Source of the DNA: Hyphomicrobiales bacterium | GTDB taxonomy: Bacteria > Pseudomonadota > Alphaproteobacteria > Rhizobiales > Rhizobiaceae | DNA: 64,000 nt | Direction of reading: 5' to 3' | Assembly: GCA_002400845.2 (NCBI GenBank) | Contig: NVRK02000015.1 | Span: 124,001 to 188,000 of the forward strand | Shown here: one piece after another, positions 26,033 through 36,054 of the stretch | Position numbering within the stretch: the first letter of the stretch is position 1 | Layout: each line of letters starts with the position of its first letter | Program-made: the position numbers and the translations under genes | The notes under the pieces: generated by a model | What the model was told of the DNA's origin: nothing | Database searches by the model: none | The model's input: the letters and a program-made list of their open reading frames with translations, nothing else

Positions 26033-28348
26033 CTAAATCTTTACGTTCATAGCTGTAACAGCCCTCATAATTGCTTCTGGTGTGGCTGGCGCATTAAGCG
26101 CAGGCACAACACCTTTTTTAAGCGAAGCAACTGCATGTGTAATTGCAGAAAATACTGCTGTTGCCAACATAACTGGCGGTTCACCCACTGCTTTTGAACG
26201 ATATATGGTTTTTTCTTTATTTCCCGTAGACTTATATAAGTTCACTCTAAAATCTTGCGGTACATCTGAACATGTAGGAATTTTATAAGTTGAGGGCGCA
26301 TGGGTTTTTAATACACCTTTATCGTCAAACACCAATTCTTCAGTTGTTAGCCAACCCATGCCTTGCACAAAGCCGCCTTCTATTTGGCCTATGTCGATTG
26401 CAGGGTTTAATGACGTTCCAACATCGTGCAAAATATCAATGCGTGTTACGCGGTTTTCACCCGTAAGCAAATCTACAATCACCTCTGCGCAACATGCCCC
26501 ATAAGTAAAATACAAAAATGGATTGCCCGTTGCGCTTTCGCGTTCCCAAGTAATTTTTGGCGTTGAATAAAAACCCGTCGCAGAAAGTTGAACACGCTCT
26601 AAAAAACAAAGCTTCGCAACTTCTGCAAGACTAAGTTTTTGCTTCCCAAAAATCACTTTACCATTTTCGAAGGTAATAGACTTTGGCTTAACTTTGTATT
26701 TTTTTGATACGACCGCGATCATTCTTTTCTTAATTTTTGTCGCGGCATTTTTTGCAGCCATGCCATTTAAATCAGAACCAGAAGACGCCGCTGTTGGTGT
26801 CGTATTTGGCACCTTTTCTGTTGTCGTTGCCGTTGGACGAACGACGCTCACATCAACACCAAATTCTTCGGCAACCACTTGCGCTACTTTTAAATGCAGA
26901 CCTTGCCCCATTTCTGTCCCACCATGGTTTATCAAAATAGAACCATCGGTATAAACATGCACCAAGGCACCAGCTTGGTTTAAATGTTTAAGCGTAAAGG
27001 CAATGCCAAATTTAACAGGATTAAGCGCAATGCCTTTTTTTAAGAAACGGTTTTTAGCATTAAAACTATCAATTTCTTTACGGCGCTTTTGATACTTACT
27101 GGTGCGCTCTAATTCATCAACGATCTCATTGATAATATTATCCGTCACTTTCATACCGTATGGCGTTGTGCTTTTGCCTTTTCGGTAGAAATTACGACGA
27201 CGGATTTCAAGCGGATCCTCATCAAGCTCAATGGCAATTTGGTCCATCATGCGCTCAGCAAACACCATACCCTGCGGTCCGCCGAAACCACGAAATGCAG
27301 TATTGGAAACCGTATTGGTTTTCACCCGTTCTGAATGGATTTTATAGGATGGATAAAAATAACTGTTATCTGCATGAAACATTGTGCGATCATTCACGCC
27401 CAATGATAGATCCGCTGAATAACCACACCGCGCGGCAAAGTTAACATCCACCCCTGTAAGAACGCCTTTTCTATTAAAACCAGCAAAATAGTCCACGACA
27501 AAATCATGGCGTTTACCAGTTGAAATCATATCATCATCACGGTCTAAACGCATTTTGCAGGGCTTATTAGTAAGAGATGCGCCTAATGCCGCAATGCAAG
27601 CCCATTGTGCAGCTTGGCTTTCTTTACCGCCAAATGCACCGCCCATACGTCTGTTTTCGCAAACAACCAATGCTTCTGGCAAGAGCAACATTTTTGCGAT
27701 CAAATGTTGAACTTCGGTAGGGTGCTGTGTGGATGAATACACATGCATTGCGCCACCTTCACCAGGCACAGCTAAGCATATCTGCCCTTCTAAATAAAAA
27801 TGTTCTTGCCCGCCAATAGAAATATTACCCCTGATTTTGTGTTTAGAATTAGCAATGGTTTTTGCAACACTGCACTTTTTGCTGCCCTTTTCAAAAGTAA
27901 ACGGGGCTAACACTTCTGCACCAGCTTTTTTGCCATCAGCAATAGTGACCATCGGTTTATTTTGGCTTGTCTCTACCTTTGCCAACCGCGCCGCTTTACG
28001 AGCATTGTCTCGCGTATTGGCAATGACTGCAAAAAGGACTTGCCCGTGAAAAACAATTTCCGTTTCCACAAAAATTGGATCACCACCTATTGAGGGGCTC
28101 CAATCATTTACCCCCTTCACATCTTTGGCCGTTAAAACACGCACAACACCTTTGGCATTTTCAACGGCGCTTAATTCTAGTTTTTTAATGTCACCTCGCG
28201 CAATGTTAGAAAAACCAGCAGCAATATGAAGCGTTCCAGAAGGTTCTAGAATATCATCTATATAAGTCGCATTCCCTGCCACATGATACTGGGCACTTTC
28301 ATGCGCAATAGACTTACCAACGACTGAGTGTTTTATTACTTTATTCAT
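26033..28348 (-). CDS. xdhB: Xanthine dehydrogenase, molybdopterin-binding subunit
   Basis: The 771-aa large subunit with the molybdenum cofactor. It has MGGAFGGKESQA, TAFRGFGGPQG and, near the C terminus, SKAVGEPPVML, whose Glu is the catalytic base. It oxidises hypoxanthine to xanthine and urate together with the Fe-S/FAD subunit. The start overlaps the small-subunit stop by ATGA. Its usual maturation partner XdhC is absent from this stretch. Confidence 0.95.
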   Translation of the reverse strand: MNKVIKHSVVGKSIAHESAQYHVAGNATYIDDILEPSGTLHIAAGFSNIARGDIKKLELSAVENAKGVVRVLTAKDVKGVNDWSPSIGGDPIFVETEIVFHGQVLFAVIANTRDNARKAARLAKVETSQNKPMVTIADGKKAGAEVLAPFTFEKGSKKCSVAKTIANSKHKIRGNISIGGQEHFYLEGQICLAVPGEGGAMHVYSSTQHPTEVQHLIAKMLLLPEALVVCENRRMGGAFGGKESQAAQWACIAALGASLTNKPCKMRLDRDDDMISTGKRHDFVVDYFAGFNRKGVLTGVDVNFAARCGYSADLSLGVNDRTMFHADNSYFYPSYKIHSERVKTNTVSNTAFRGFGGPQGMVFAERMMDQIAIELDEDPLEIRRRNFYRKGKSTTPYGMKVTDNIINEIVDELERTSKYQKRRKEIDSFNAKNRFLKKGIALNPVKFGIAFTLKHLNQAGALVHVYTDGSILINHGGTEMGQGLHLKVAQVVAEEFGVDVSVVRPTATTTEKVPNTTPTAASSGSDLNGMAAKNAATKIKKRMIAVVSKKYKVKPKSITFENGKVIFGKQKLSLAEVAKLCFLERVQLSATGFYSTPKITWERESATGNPFLYFTYGACCAEVIVDLLTGENRVTRIDILHDVGTSLNPAIDIGQIEGGFVQGMGWLTTEELVFDDKGVLKTHAPSTYKIPTCSDVPQDFRVNLYKSTGNKEKTIYRSKAVGEPPVMLATAVFSAITHAVASLKKGVVPALNAPATPEAIMRAVTAMNVKI

Positions 28349-29814
28349 TGCGCCGCCTCCACAAATGAAGGCAGTCTCGTACTCGTTAAATCACCCTCGG
28401 CAATTTCATACAAAGCTTTTAACAACAGGTTCTTTGTTGTTTGCATTCTATAGTCCGCAGAAGCACGCATATCGCTCATGGGAGAATAATCTTTTTCGAA
28501 CAAATCGATAATAGCACTCCAACAATCTGGCTCATCTAACGACACCCCTATCAGTGCAGCTTCAACATTTTTTGCACGTTGTGGAATACCGGCCATACCG
28601 CCACAGGCAATGATTGCTGAATTAATGACACGTCCAGAGACTTCAAATTTTGCCGCAAACATTAAAGCAGAAATATCTTGATCGAACCGTTTGGAAATTT
28701 TCCAAGTTTTATAATGCTCTTGTTTTTTAAGCTTAGGAATGATGATTTTTGAAACCAGCTCTCCAGCTTTTCTATCTTGCTTTTTATACGCAACAAAAAA
28801 ATCTTCCAAAGCAACTTTGCGTTTGGTTTTATCATGCAACAATTCTATCTTTGCCTCTAGCGCAATCAGCATTGGTGGCATGTCACCAATAGGCGAACCA
28901 TTGGCAATATTGCCACCAATTGTACCACTGGCCCTTACATGGCGTGAACCCAATCTGAGCAACACTTGTTTAATATCAGGATGGATATTCGCCAGACCAT
29001 CAAAAGCTGCCTCATAAGTTGCCCCTGCACCCAAAATCAATTGCTTGGCACTGTCTTTAACATCGTCAAAACCTTTAGCGCGGCCTACATGAATGATTTT
29101 AGGCAGCTCAATTAAATGTTTCGTAATCCAAAGACCAACATCTGTTGCACCTGCAAGAATGGTTGCATCTGGGTGTGCCGCTGTTAATTTGGCCAACGAC
29201 TTTACGCTGGCAGGCGCGGCAAAGAAACAATTCTCGTCTCCAATAAATAAATCCCTATCATGCTGTAAACTCAAAAGCGCTTTTTCAGTTTCTACAATCC
29301 TTTTTGACAAAGCATCTTTTGGCTTTTTACCAGTTGTTTTTAAAGCAGCATCTGCAATGGGGCGATACCCAGTGCATCTGCATAAATTTCCAGCAAGATA
29401 TTCATTTACTGCTGAACGATTGCTCTCTTCATCTGAGTGGTGAAGTGTAAACATCGACATAACAATACCAGGCGTACAAAATCCACATTGCGATCCGTGT
29501 TCGTCAACCATCGCCTTTTGAACACTGTGTAATGTTCCGTTCTCAGCTAAATCATCAACAGTAATAATATCCGCGCCATCAACTTGGCCTAGCAATTGAA
29601 TGCAAGCGTTCACAGGTTCATACGTTAGCTTACCGTTTCTGATACGTCCAAGTGCAACAGTACAGGCGCCACAATCTCCCTCGTTACAACCCTCTTTCGT
29701 GCCAGTCTTTTTTTCGTCCAAACGCAGATAATCTAAAAGCATTGCATCTGGCAAAACATTGTTCAGTTCAATACGTTCACCATTGCGATAAAATATTAAA
29801 GTCTCACGTGACAT
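28345..29814 (-). CDS. xdhA: Xanthine dehydrogenase, Fe-S/FAD subunit
   Basis: A 489-aa subunit. Residues 1 to about 165 hold two [2Fe-2S] clusters: CNEGDCGACTVALG and QCGFCTPGIVMSM with CRCTGYRPI. The FAD domain follows, with ILAGATDVGLWITK and GTIGGNIANGSPIGDMPP. It passes electrons from the molybdenum site to NAD+. The order small then large subunit is typical of bacteria. It is divergent from guanine deaminase across 116 bp, so one regulator may serve both. Confidence 0.95.
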   Translation of the reverse strand: MSRETLIFYRNGERIELNNVLPDAMLLDYLRLDEKKTGTKEGCNEGDCGACTVALGRIRNGKLTYEPVNACIQLLGQVDGADIITVDDLAENGTLHSVQKAMVDEHGSQCGFCTPGIVMSMFTLHHSDEESNRSAVNEYLAGNLCRCTGYRPIADAALKTTGKKPKDALSKRIVETEKALLSLQHDRDLFIGDENCFFAAPASVKSLAKLTAAHPDATILAGATDVGLWITKHLIELPKIIHVGRAKGFDDVKDSAKQLILGAGATYEAAFDGLANIHPDIKQVLLRLGSRHVRASGTIGGNIANGSPIGDMPPMLIALEAKIELLHDKTKRKVALEDFFVAYKKQDRKAGELVSKIIIPKLKKQEHYKTWKISKRFDQDISALMFAAKFEVSGRVINSAIIACGGMAGIPQRAKNVEAALIGVSLDEPDCWSAIIDLFEKDYSPMSDMRASADYRMQTTKNLLLKALYEIAEGDLTSTRLPSFVEAAQ

Positions 29815-29930
29815 ATATGTTCCTCATATTTTCTCCACGGTAACACTTAAATTCATTTTGTGAAGGAAAATATTCATTTGCTAAAACCTTATAAAAGGTC
29901 CACAAAAAGAGAAAATACAACGGATATCAA

Positions 29931-31238
29931 ATGAAATTACTGCGCGGTCAACTCCTAAGCTTTACTGGCAACCCAACTCTTGTTGGTGACGACGCATCTT
30001 ACTTATTCATAGAAAAAGGTGCATTGGCAATTGGTGATGATGGCACCATAAAATGGGTTGGCGAGTATAAAGATACACCAAAAGAATATTCAGATATTCC
30101 CCAAACAAATTATGAAGACTGCATAATCAGTGCTGGCTTTATTGATGCGCATTTGCATTTTCCGCAATATAGAATGATTGCCGCTTATGGCAAAAACTTG
30201 CTCGACTGGTTAAATCGCTACACCTTTATTGAAGAACAACGCTATGGCGATTTACAAATTGCACAGGCTGCTTCAAAAATATTTTTAGACGAACTTGCGC
30301 GCAATGGTACAACAGCATGCATGGCTTTTTCTACCATTCACCCCCAAGCATTGGACGCACTATTTACAGAAGCAAAATCTCGCAACATGGCACTTATCTC
30401 TGGTAAAACCATGATGGACTGCAACGCACCAAAAGGCCTTCAAGATACAGCCCAATCTGGCTATGACCAGTCAAAAGCACTAATCGAAAAATGGCATGGC
30501 GTAGACCGTCTTCAATATGCAATTACGCCACGTTTTGCTGTCACCTCGTCTGAGGCACAATTAGAAGCCACAGGCGCTTTAGCAAAAGAACACAAAGATC
30601 TAATTATACAAACACATTTGTCTGAAAATTTGGCTGAAATTGAATTTGTAAAACAGACTTTTCCTTGGTCAAAAGACTATACAGACGTCTATGACAAATA
30701 TGGCTTATTGCGAGAAAACAGTTTTTTCGCACATGGCATTCATTTAAGTGAACGCGAACTCAGCCGCCTATCAGAATCTGGTTCAAGTATTGTACATTGC
30801 CCAACATCAAACAATTTCTTGGGCTCAGGACATTTTGCATACCACCATACAACAAATAAAAAACGGCCCGTTAAATCTGGCATCGGATGCGATATTGGCG
30901 GCGGCACTAGCTTTTCAATGTTACAAACTATGCGCGACGCTTACACAGTCTCACAACAAGCTGGCTCACGCATTTCTGCATTTGAAGCGTTTTATTTAGC
31001 AACATATGGCAATGCTCAATTGCTTGGCTTAGATCAAACTATCGGAAACTTGGAAGTAGGGAAAATAGCTGATCTGGTTATTTTAGACCCACAAGCAACA
31101 CCAATTATGAAAGCAAGACATGCACTTTCTACCAGTGTGCATGACATTTTATTTGCTTTAATGATAATGGGTGATGATCGCACCATAAAAGAAACATATT
31201 TGGCTGGCAATGCGATGAAAACGGACTTAAGTAATTGA
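29931..31238 (+). CDS. guaD: Guanine deaminase
   Basis: A 435-aa amidohydrolase that converts guanine to xanthine, feeding the divergent xanthine dehydrogenase. The metal motif DAHLHFPQY (HxH) is near residue 75, QTHLSEN supplies a His, FFAHGIHL another, and DIGGGTSFSML holds the late Asp that binds the catalytic water. LLDWLNRYTFIEEQRY is typical of the family. No accessory gene follows in the same transcript. Confidence 0.93.
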   Translation: MKLLRGQLLSFTGNPTLVGDDASYLFIEKGALAIGDDGTIKWVGEYKDTPKEYSDIPQTNYEDCIISAGFIDAHLHFPQYRMIAAYGKNLLDWLNRYTFIEEQRYGDLQIAQAASKIFLDELARNGTTACMAFSTIHPQALDALFTEAKSRNMALISGKTMMDCNAPKGLQDTAQSGYDQSKALIEKWHGVDRLQYAITPRFAVTSSEAQLEATGALAKEHKDLIIQTHLSENLAEIEFVKQTFPWSKDYTDVYDKYGLLRENSFFAHGIHLSERELSRLSESGSSIVHCPTSNNFLGSGHFAYHHTTNKKRPVKSGIGCDIGGGTSFSMLQTMRDAYTVSQQAGSRISAFEAFYLATYGNAQLLGLDQTIGNLEVGKIADLVILDPQATPIMKARHALSTSVHDILFALMIMGDDRTIKETYLAGNAMKTDLSN

Positions 31239-31370
31239 ACCACTTCACTCAACCGTGTAAAAGCTATACAATAACAAGCTAGAGGTTGAGTTTTGACACT
31301 ATACGGGGTGAAATAGCGTCCAAATAACGAATCATTACTTACTTTTAAATATGTAGATTAAGGAATAAAG

Positions 31371-31946
31371 ATGCACGCACTTAAAAAGACAATTATGGGA
31401 ACAGTATTGGGTACAGCTATAATTGGCTCTGCCATTACTGTTACGCCTGCAGCGGCAGAAGAAGTATATATGATACGTGGATTTTTAAACGTATTTTCAG
31501 CTGGCATGAACCAAATGACATCTAAGCTTAAACGTGCTGGTGTTCGTGCAACCGCTCATTCCAATGGTGAATGGTCTAAGATTGCAGACGATATTATTAG
31601 ACGCAACAAAAGAGGCAAAGTTTCATTTCCAATCGTTGTTGCTGGTCACTCATTAGGCGGCGTAGAGCTACCTCAATTTGCAAACAAACTTGGCAAAGCT
31701 GGCATTCCTGTAAAGCTAGTGATTGGTCTTGATGCTGGTTTTGCAAACCCACAGCCTTTTCGCAAAGGCGCACAAAGCGTAATTCATTACAAAATTCCAA
31801 ACGGAAATAGCTTTAGACGCGGCGCTGGCTTTAAAGGCAGCATTAGCAATAGAATTATTTCAGGTGTCGATCACGTTGGCATCGACAAATCACCAAAAGT
31901 ACAAAGACTTGTTATTGCTAATATCCGCAAAGCGGTTGGTAAATAA
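31371..31946 (+). CDS. Small secreted alpha/beta-hydrolase (lipase-like)
   Basis: A 191-aa exported protein. Residues 1-28 are a signal peptide ending AAA. GHSLGG near residue 91 is the nucleophile elbow, with Asp in IGLDAGF and His in SGVDHVGID completing a plausible triad. It is far shorter than true lipases (250 or more), lacking a lid. The substrate is unknown; a periplasmic thioesterase or lipase-like role is possible. A TTGACA at 31293-31298 upstream has no convincing partner -10. Confidence 0.8.
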   Translation: MHALKKTIMGTVLGTAIIGSAITVTPAAAEEVYMIRGFLNVFSAGMNQMTSKLKRAGVRATAHSNGEWSKIADDIIRRNKRGKVSFPIVVAGHSLGGVELPQFANKLGKAGIPVKLVIGLDAGFANPQPFRKGAQSVIHYKIPNGNSFRRGAGFKGSISNRIISGVDHVGIDKSPKVQRLVIANIRKAVGK

Positions 31947-31969
31947 GCTTTACACTATTCACACTATAA

Positions 31970-32004
31970 AACGCGGTTCTGACGAAAATCAGGCCGCGTT
32001 TTTT
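31970..32004. terminator. Terminator between the small hydrolase and the MFS gene
   Basis: AACGCGG pairs with CCGCGTT, with an inner CTGA/TCAG pair, and TTTTTT follows on the plus strand. The other strand also has TTTTA after it, so it may serve both converging genes. Confidence 0.85.
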
Positions 32005-32028
32005 GTTGCCTTATAAAAACAGATAAAG

Positions 32029-33267
32029 CTACTTACCTTTTTCTAACGTTTTGGCTTTTAACAATTGTGGGAATAAAAATGCCCAACCAAAGGCAATTAC
32101 CATTGCACCAACACCGCCAACCAATACCGCTGGAACAGTGCCGATAAATGCTGCCATCGTGCCTGCTCTAAATTCGCCCAATTCGTTAGACGCACCAACA
32201 AACACCATGCTCACAGCGCTCACACGGCCGCGCAATGCGTCAGGTGTCCAAAGTTGAACCAGCGTTCCACGAATATAAACACTCACCATATCTGCCGCGC
32301 CAAGAACAGCCAATAGTAGTATCGATACCCATGCGATTGTAGATACAGCAAACATCGCGGTACTTAAACCAAACAAACCAACGCTTAACAACATGATTAA
32401 ACCAGCATTATCTTTGATCGATCGTCCTGTTAAGAACAGCGCCATTAACACTGCGCCAATGCCAGGGGCCGCACGTAAAAAGCCTAACCCCCAAGGACCA
32501 AGTTCTAAAATATCACGTGCAAAAATTGGTAACAGCGCGACCGCGCCACCAAACAGCACCGCGAATAAATCTAGAGAAATTGCGCCAAAAACAACTTTTT
32601 CTTTATAAATATAACTAAAGCCACCAAATAAAGATTTGAAGGTCACCACTTCGCGCTTATTTTTAAGTGGCTTAGATTTTATAAAAACTGCCAAGATAAA
32701 GGCACTCACAAATAACGCCAGCGCTACCCCATATGCAATATTTGCAGAAATACCGTAAAGCAATCCACCAACGGCTGGGCCTACAATGGATGCGGTTTGC
32801 CAAGATGAAGAATTCCAAGCCACTGCATTTGCAAAGTCTTTTTCAGGTACCAAATTAGCAACCAAGGCAGAGGCCGCAGGGCCAAAAAATGCTCGCGCTA
32901 CACCAAAAACACCCAAAGCAATAAATATAGGTATCGGACTGGTTAGGCCCATCATACTAAAATACAAAATTGCAACCGCGCAAAAAACCTCTAATAATAT
33001 AGAGAGCGTCATAATGTTTTTACGACCATAACGGTCGGCCACCGCGCCCGTGATTAAAACCAATAATAAAGCAGGTAAGAACTGAACCAACCCAATTAGC
33101 CCCAAATCAAATGGGTCGCGCGTTAAATCATAAATCTGCCAACCAACAGCCACTGAAATTATCATCGCAGCAAATCTAGCGAAAAATCTAGACAACCAAA
33201 ACACCATATACGGCTTATGTCTAAACGCGGCATAACGATCAATGGTTTCAATTGTTGCGTCAGTCAT
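32029..33267 (-). CDS. MFS transporter
   Basis: A 412-aa membrane protein with about 12 hydrophobic segments. AVADRYGRKNIM between segments 2 and 3 is the MFS A-motif. The layout and FAVSLFVS-like core resemble the EntS/MFS_3 exporters. It is alone between two terminators, with a strong hairpin on either side, so it is probably a single-gene unit. The cargo cannot be read from the sequence. Confidence 0.87.
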   Translation of the reverse strand: MTDATIETIDRYAAFRHKPYMVFWLSRFFARFAAMIISVAVGWQIYDLTRDPFDLGLIGLVQFLPALLLVLITGAVADRYGRKNIMTLSILLEVFCAVAILYFSMMGLTSPIPIFIALGVFGVARAFFGPAASALVANLVPEKDFANAVAWNSSSWQTASIVGPAVGGLLYGISANIAYGVALALFVSAFILAVFIKSKPLKNKREVVTFKSLFGGFSYIYKEKVVFGAISLDLFAVLFGGAVALLPIFARDILELGPWGLGFLRAAPGIGAVLMALFLTGRSIKDNAGLIMLLSVGLFGLSTAMFAVSTIAWVSILLLAVLGAADMVSVYIRGTLVQLWTPDALRGRVSAVSMVFVGASNELGEFRAGTMAAFIGTVPAVLVGGVGAMVIAFGWAFLFPQLLKAKTLEKGK

Positions 33268-33308
33268 AAATGATCTTTCAGCTAAAAATTAGAGCATCAT
33301 ACAAACAA

Positions 33309-33335
33309 AAAGGCCCCGTTTTTAACGAGGCCTTT
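33309..33335 (-). terminator. Terminator after ettA
   Basis: AAAGGCC...CGTT pairs with AACG...GGCCTTT; read on the minus strand, the hairpin is followed by TTTTTGTTTG. It lies eight bases past the ettA stop codon and separates it from the MFS gene. Confidence 0.85.
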
Positions 33336-33342
33336 AATAAAA

Positions 33343-34992
33343 TTATCTAGTAAGCGGTTTGTAAGTAACCCGTTTAGGGTTCACACTTTCAGGTCCCAAT
33401 CGACGAATTTTATCTTGCTCGTAAGCTTCATAATTGCCTTCAAACCATTCAACATGGCTGTCGCCTTCAAAGGCTAGAATGTGCGTTGCAAGGCGATCTA
33501 GGAACATACGATCATGCGAGATAACCACTGCGCAACCTGCAAAATTTTCTAGCGCTTCTTCAAGTGCGCCAAGTGTTTCTGTATCCAAATCATTTGTTGG
33601 CTCATCGAGTAAAATAACGTTGCCGCCCTCTTTAAGCATTTTAGCCAAGTGAACACGATTACGCTGACCACCAGACAATGTACCAACAGGTTGTTGTTGA
33701 TCGCCACCCTTAAAGTTGAACGAAGAACAATAAGCGCGCGCGTTCATTTCATGTTTGCCAATTTTGATGATTTCATTACCGTCTGAAATTTCTTCGTAAA
33801 CCGTTTTCTTACCATCTAATGAATCACGGCTTTGGTCCACATAACCAAGTTTAACCGTTTCACCAATTCTAATCTCACCACTATCAGGTGTTTCAACCTT
33901 AGTAATCATTTTGAACAACGTCGATTTACCAGCACCATTGGGCCCGATAATACCAACAATACCGCCCGGCGGTAATGCAAAAGTTAGATCGTTAATCAAT
34001 AATTTATCGCCATACCCTTTATTCAAATTTTCAGTTTCAATAACAACATTACCCAACCGCTCGCCAGCAGGAATAACAATTTGCGAATCTGTTAGCTTGC
34101 GATCATTGGCAGATTTAACCAACTCATCATAAGCCCTAATACGGGCCTTAGATTTTGCCTGACGTGCCTTAGGGGATGAGGCCATCCATTCAGCTTCACG
34201 CGCCAATGCTTTTTGGCGCGCATCTTCTGCTTTGCCTTCTTGATGCAAACGTTTTTGTTTTGATTCAAGATAAGCGGTATAATTGCCTTCATACGGAATG
34301 CCTGTGCCACGATCGAGTTCCAAAATCCAACCCGTAACATTGTCCAAGAAATAACGATCGTGCGTAATCATTAGAACCGAGCCAGTATATTCCCGCAAGT
34401 GGCGCTCTAACCATGCAATCGTTTCAGCGTCCAAGTGGTTGGTAGGCTCATCGAGTAATAGCAGATCAGGTTTTGCTAATAGCAATTTACAAAGCGCAAC
34501 GCGGCGCATTTCACCACCAGATAGGTTTTCAACTGAACTGTCCCCTGGAGGACAACGCAACGCTTCCATTGCCATTTCTACTTGGCTGTCCAAATCCCAA
34601 AGATTTTGTGCGTCAATTTGGTCTTGTAGTTTTGCACCCTCTTCTGCAGTTTCATCCGAATAATTCATCATCAATTCGTTATAACGATCAAGAATTGCTT
34701 TCTTCTCAGCAACGCCTTCCATCACATTATCAAAAACATTTTTTGTCTCATCAAGCTTTGGTTCTTGCGGCAAATACCCACAAGTCGCCCCCTCAGCCAG
34801 CCAAGCCTCACCCACATACTCTGTATCAAGCCCAGCCATAATACGAAGAATGGTAGATTTACCCGAACCATTTGGTCCCAATATGCCAATTTTAGCATCG
34901 GGGTAAAATGAAAGGTGAATGTCTGACAGCACTTTTTTGGTGCCATATATTTTTGACAGACCAGACATGTGATAAATAAATTGACGTGCCAT
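33343..34992 (-). CDS. ettA: Energy-dependent translational throttle protein EttA (ABC-F)
   Basis: A 549-aa ABC-F protein without membrane segments. Two ATPase domains carry GPNGSGKST and GPNGAGKST as Walker A, LSGGEMRR and LSGGQRNR as signatures, joined by a linker of the EttA type with an arm in the first domain. EttA binds the ribosomal E site and gates the first peptide bond by ATP/ADP ratio. The ATG at 34992 has GGAG seven bases upstream and gives the family length; the longer frame (to 35055) does not. It ends at the terminator above. Confidence 0.94.
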   Translation of the reverse strand: MARQFIYHMSGLSKIYGTKKVLSDIHLSFYPDAKIGILGPNGSGKSTILRIMAGLDTEYVGEAWLAEGATCGYLPQEPKLDETKNVFDNVMEGVAEKKAILDRYNELMMNYSDETAEEGAKLQDQIDAQNLWDLDSQVEMAMEALRCPPGDSSVENLSGGEMRRVALCKLLLAKPDLLLLDEPTNHLDAETIAWLERHLREYTGSVLMITHDRYFLDNVTGWILELDRGTGIPYEGNYTAYLESKQKRLHQEGKAEDARQKALAREAEWMASSPKARQAKSKARIRAYDELVKSANDRKLTDSQIVIPAGERLGNVVIETENLNKGYGDKLLINDLTFALPPGGIVGIIGPNGAGKSTLFKMITKVETPDSGEIRIGETVKLGYVDQSRDSLDGKKTVYEEISDGNEIIKIGKHEMNARAYCSSFNFKGGDQQQPVGTLSGGQRNRVHLAKMLKEGGNVILLDEPTNDLDTETLGALEEALENFAGCAVVISHDRMFLDRLATHILAFEGDSHVEWFEGNYEAYEQDKIRRLGPESVNPKRVTYKPLTR

Positions 34993-35100
34993 TAGACGGC
35001 TCCTACAGATAATATATTGGGAGTAAATTTTGTTATCATCTATGTATGAAAACATTGGGCATTTCGCAATGGTAGAATTACGAATAATAAGGTTTTTAAA

Positions 35101-36051
35101 ATGGCGACTAAATTCAAAGCAACCACACTTGAAAGCCCAACGGGGGCAAAGCTTGCGCTTTATTATTTACCAGCCGCCAAATCCAAGACGAAAACCCCAG
35201 TAAAAGGAATTATTCAAATCAATCATGGCATGGCAGAACACGCCAAACGTTATGAACGATTTGCAAATGCCTTATCAAAAGCTGGCTATCATGTTTATGC
35301 ACACGACCATAGAGGCCATGGCGTAACAACTGCACCAGATGCAAGGCTTGGTATATTTGCACAACGCGATGGCTTGGCAAGAGTGATAGAAGATGTTGAA
35401 GCAGTTCATACTCATATCAAAGCAAAACACCCTAATTTGCCCATTGCAATCTTAGGCCATTCTATGGGCAGTGTCATTACGCAAAACTTTTTGATTAAAC
35501 ATTCAAATCATGTGAATACCGCATTGCTATTAAATACAGGCGCAGAAGGTGGCCCGCTTTTAACAGTGTTTAGAACCATCATAAAAATTGCCATTGCCCT
35601 TAAAGGCTCTGATGTTCCTGCTGTTTTAGCAGAGCGGTTGACCTTTGCAGATTGGAATAAAAATTTCGCACCCAATCGTACTGACTTTGATTGGCTTTCA
35701 CGCGACGAAAAAGAAGTCGATAAATATATCAAAGATCCATTGTGTGGCTTTACGGTTTCGAACGGCCTTTGGCGTGATGTAACCGATGGCATTAAAATTG
35801 CAGCGAATAATAAAAATCTTAAAAAAATACGTGCAGATTTACCACTTTATTTAATAGGTGGCGCAAACGACCCCTGTACGCAAAATGGCAAGCATATGGA
35901 AAAACTTCATTCACGCCTTATCAAGACAGGTCACAAAAACACCACGCTAAACATATTGCCTGAAACACGCCACGAAAGCCTAAACGAGACAAACCGTGAT
36001 GAAGTGACTAAGGCAATAATCCAGTGGCTCGATGAAAGTATGAGCGAATAA
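35101..36051 (+). CDS. Alpha/beta-hydrolase, monoacylglycerol-lipase/lysophospholipase-like
   Basis: A 316-aa serine hydrolase of the Hydrolase_4 group. [16 protein letters not shown] is the oxyanion/cap start, GHSMGS the nucleophile elbow, DPCTQNG the likely Asp and ETRHESLNE the His. No signal peptide, so cytoplasmic. It converges with rsgA, stops three bases apart. Substrate probably a short or monoacyl lipid. Confidence 0.87.
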   Translation: MATKFKATTLESPTGAKLALYYLPAAKSKTKTPVKGIIQINHGMAEHAKRYERFANALSKAGYHVYAHDHRGHGVTTAPDARLGIFAQRDGLARVIEDVEAVHTHIKAKHPNLPIAILGHSMGSVITQNFLIKHSNHVNTALLLNTGAEGGPLLTVFRTIIKIAIALKGSDVPAVLAERLTFADWNKNFAPNRTDFDWLSRDEKEVDKYIKDPLCGFTVSNGLWRDVTDGIKIAANNKNLKKIRADLPLYLIGGANDPCTQNGKHMEKLHSRLIKTGHKNTTLNILPETRHESLNETNRDEVTKAIIQWLDESMSE

Positions 36052-36054
36052 AAA

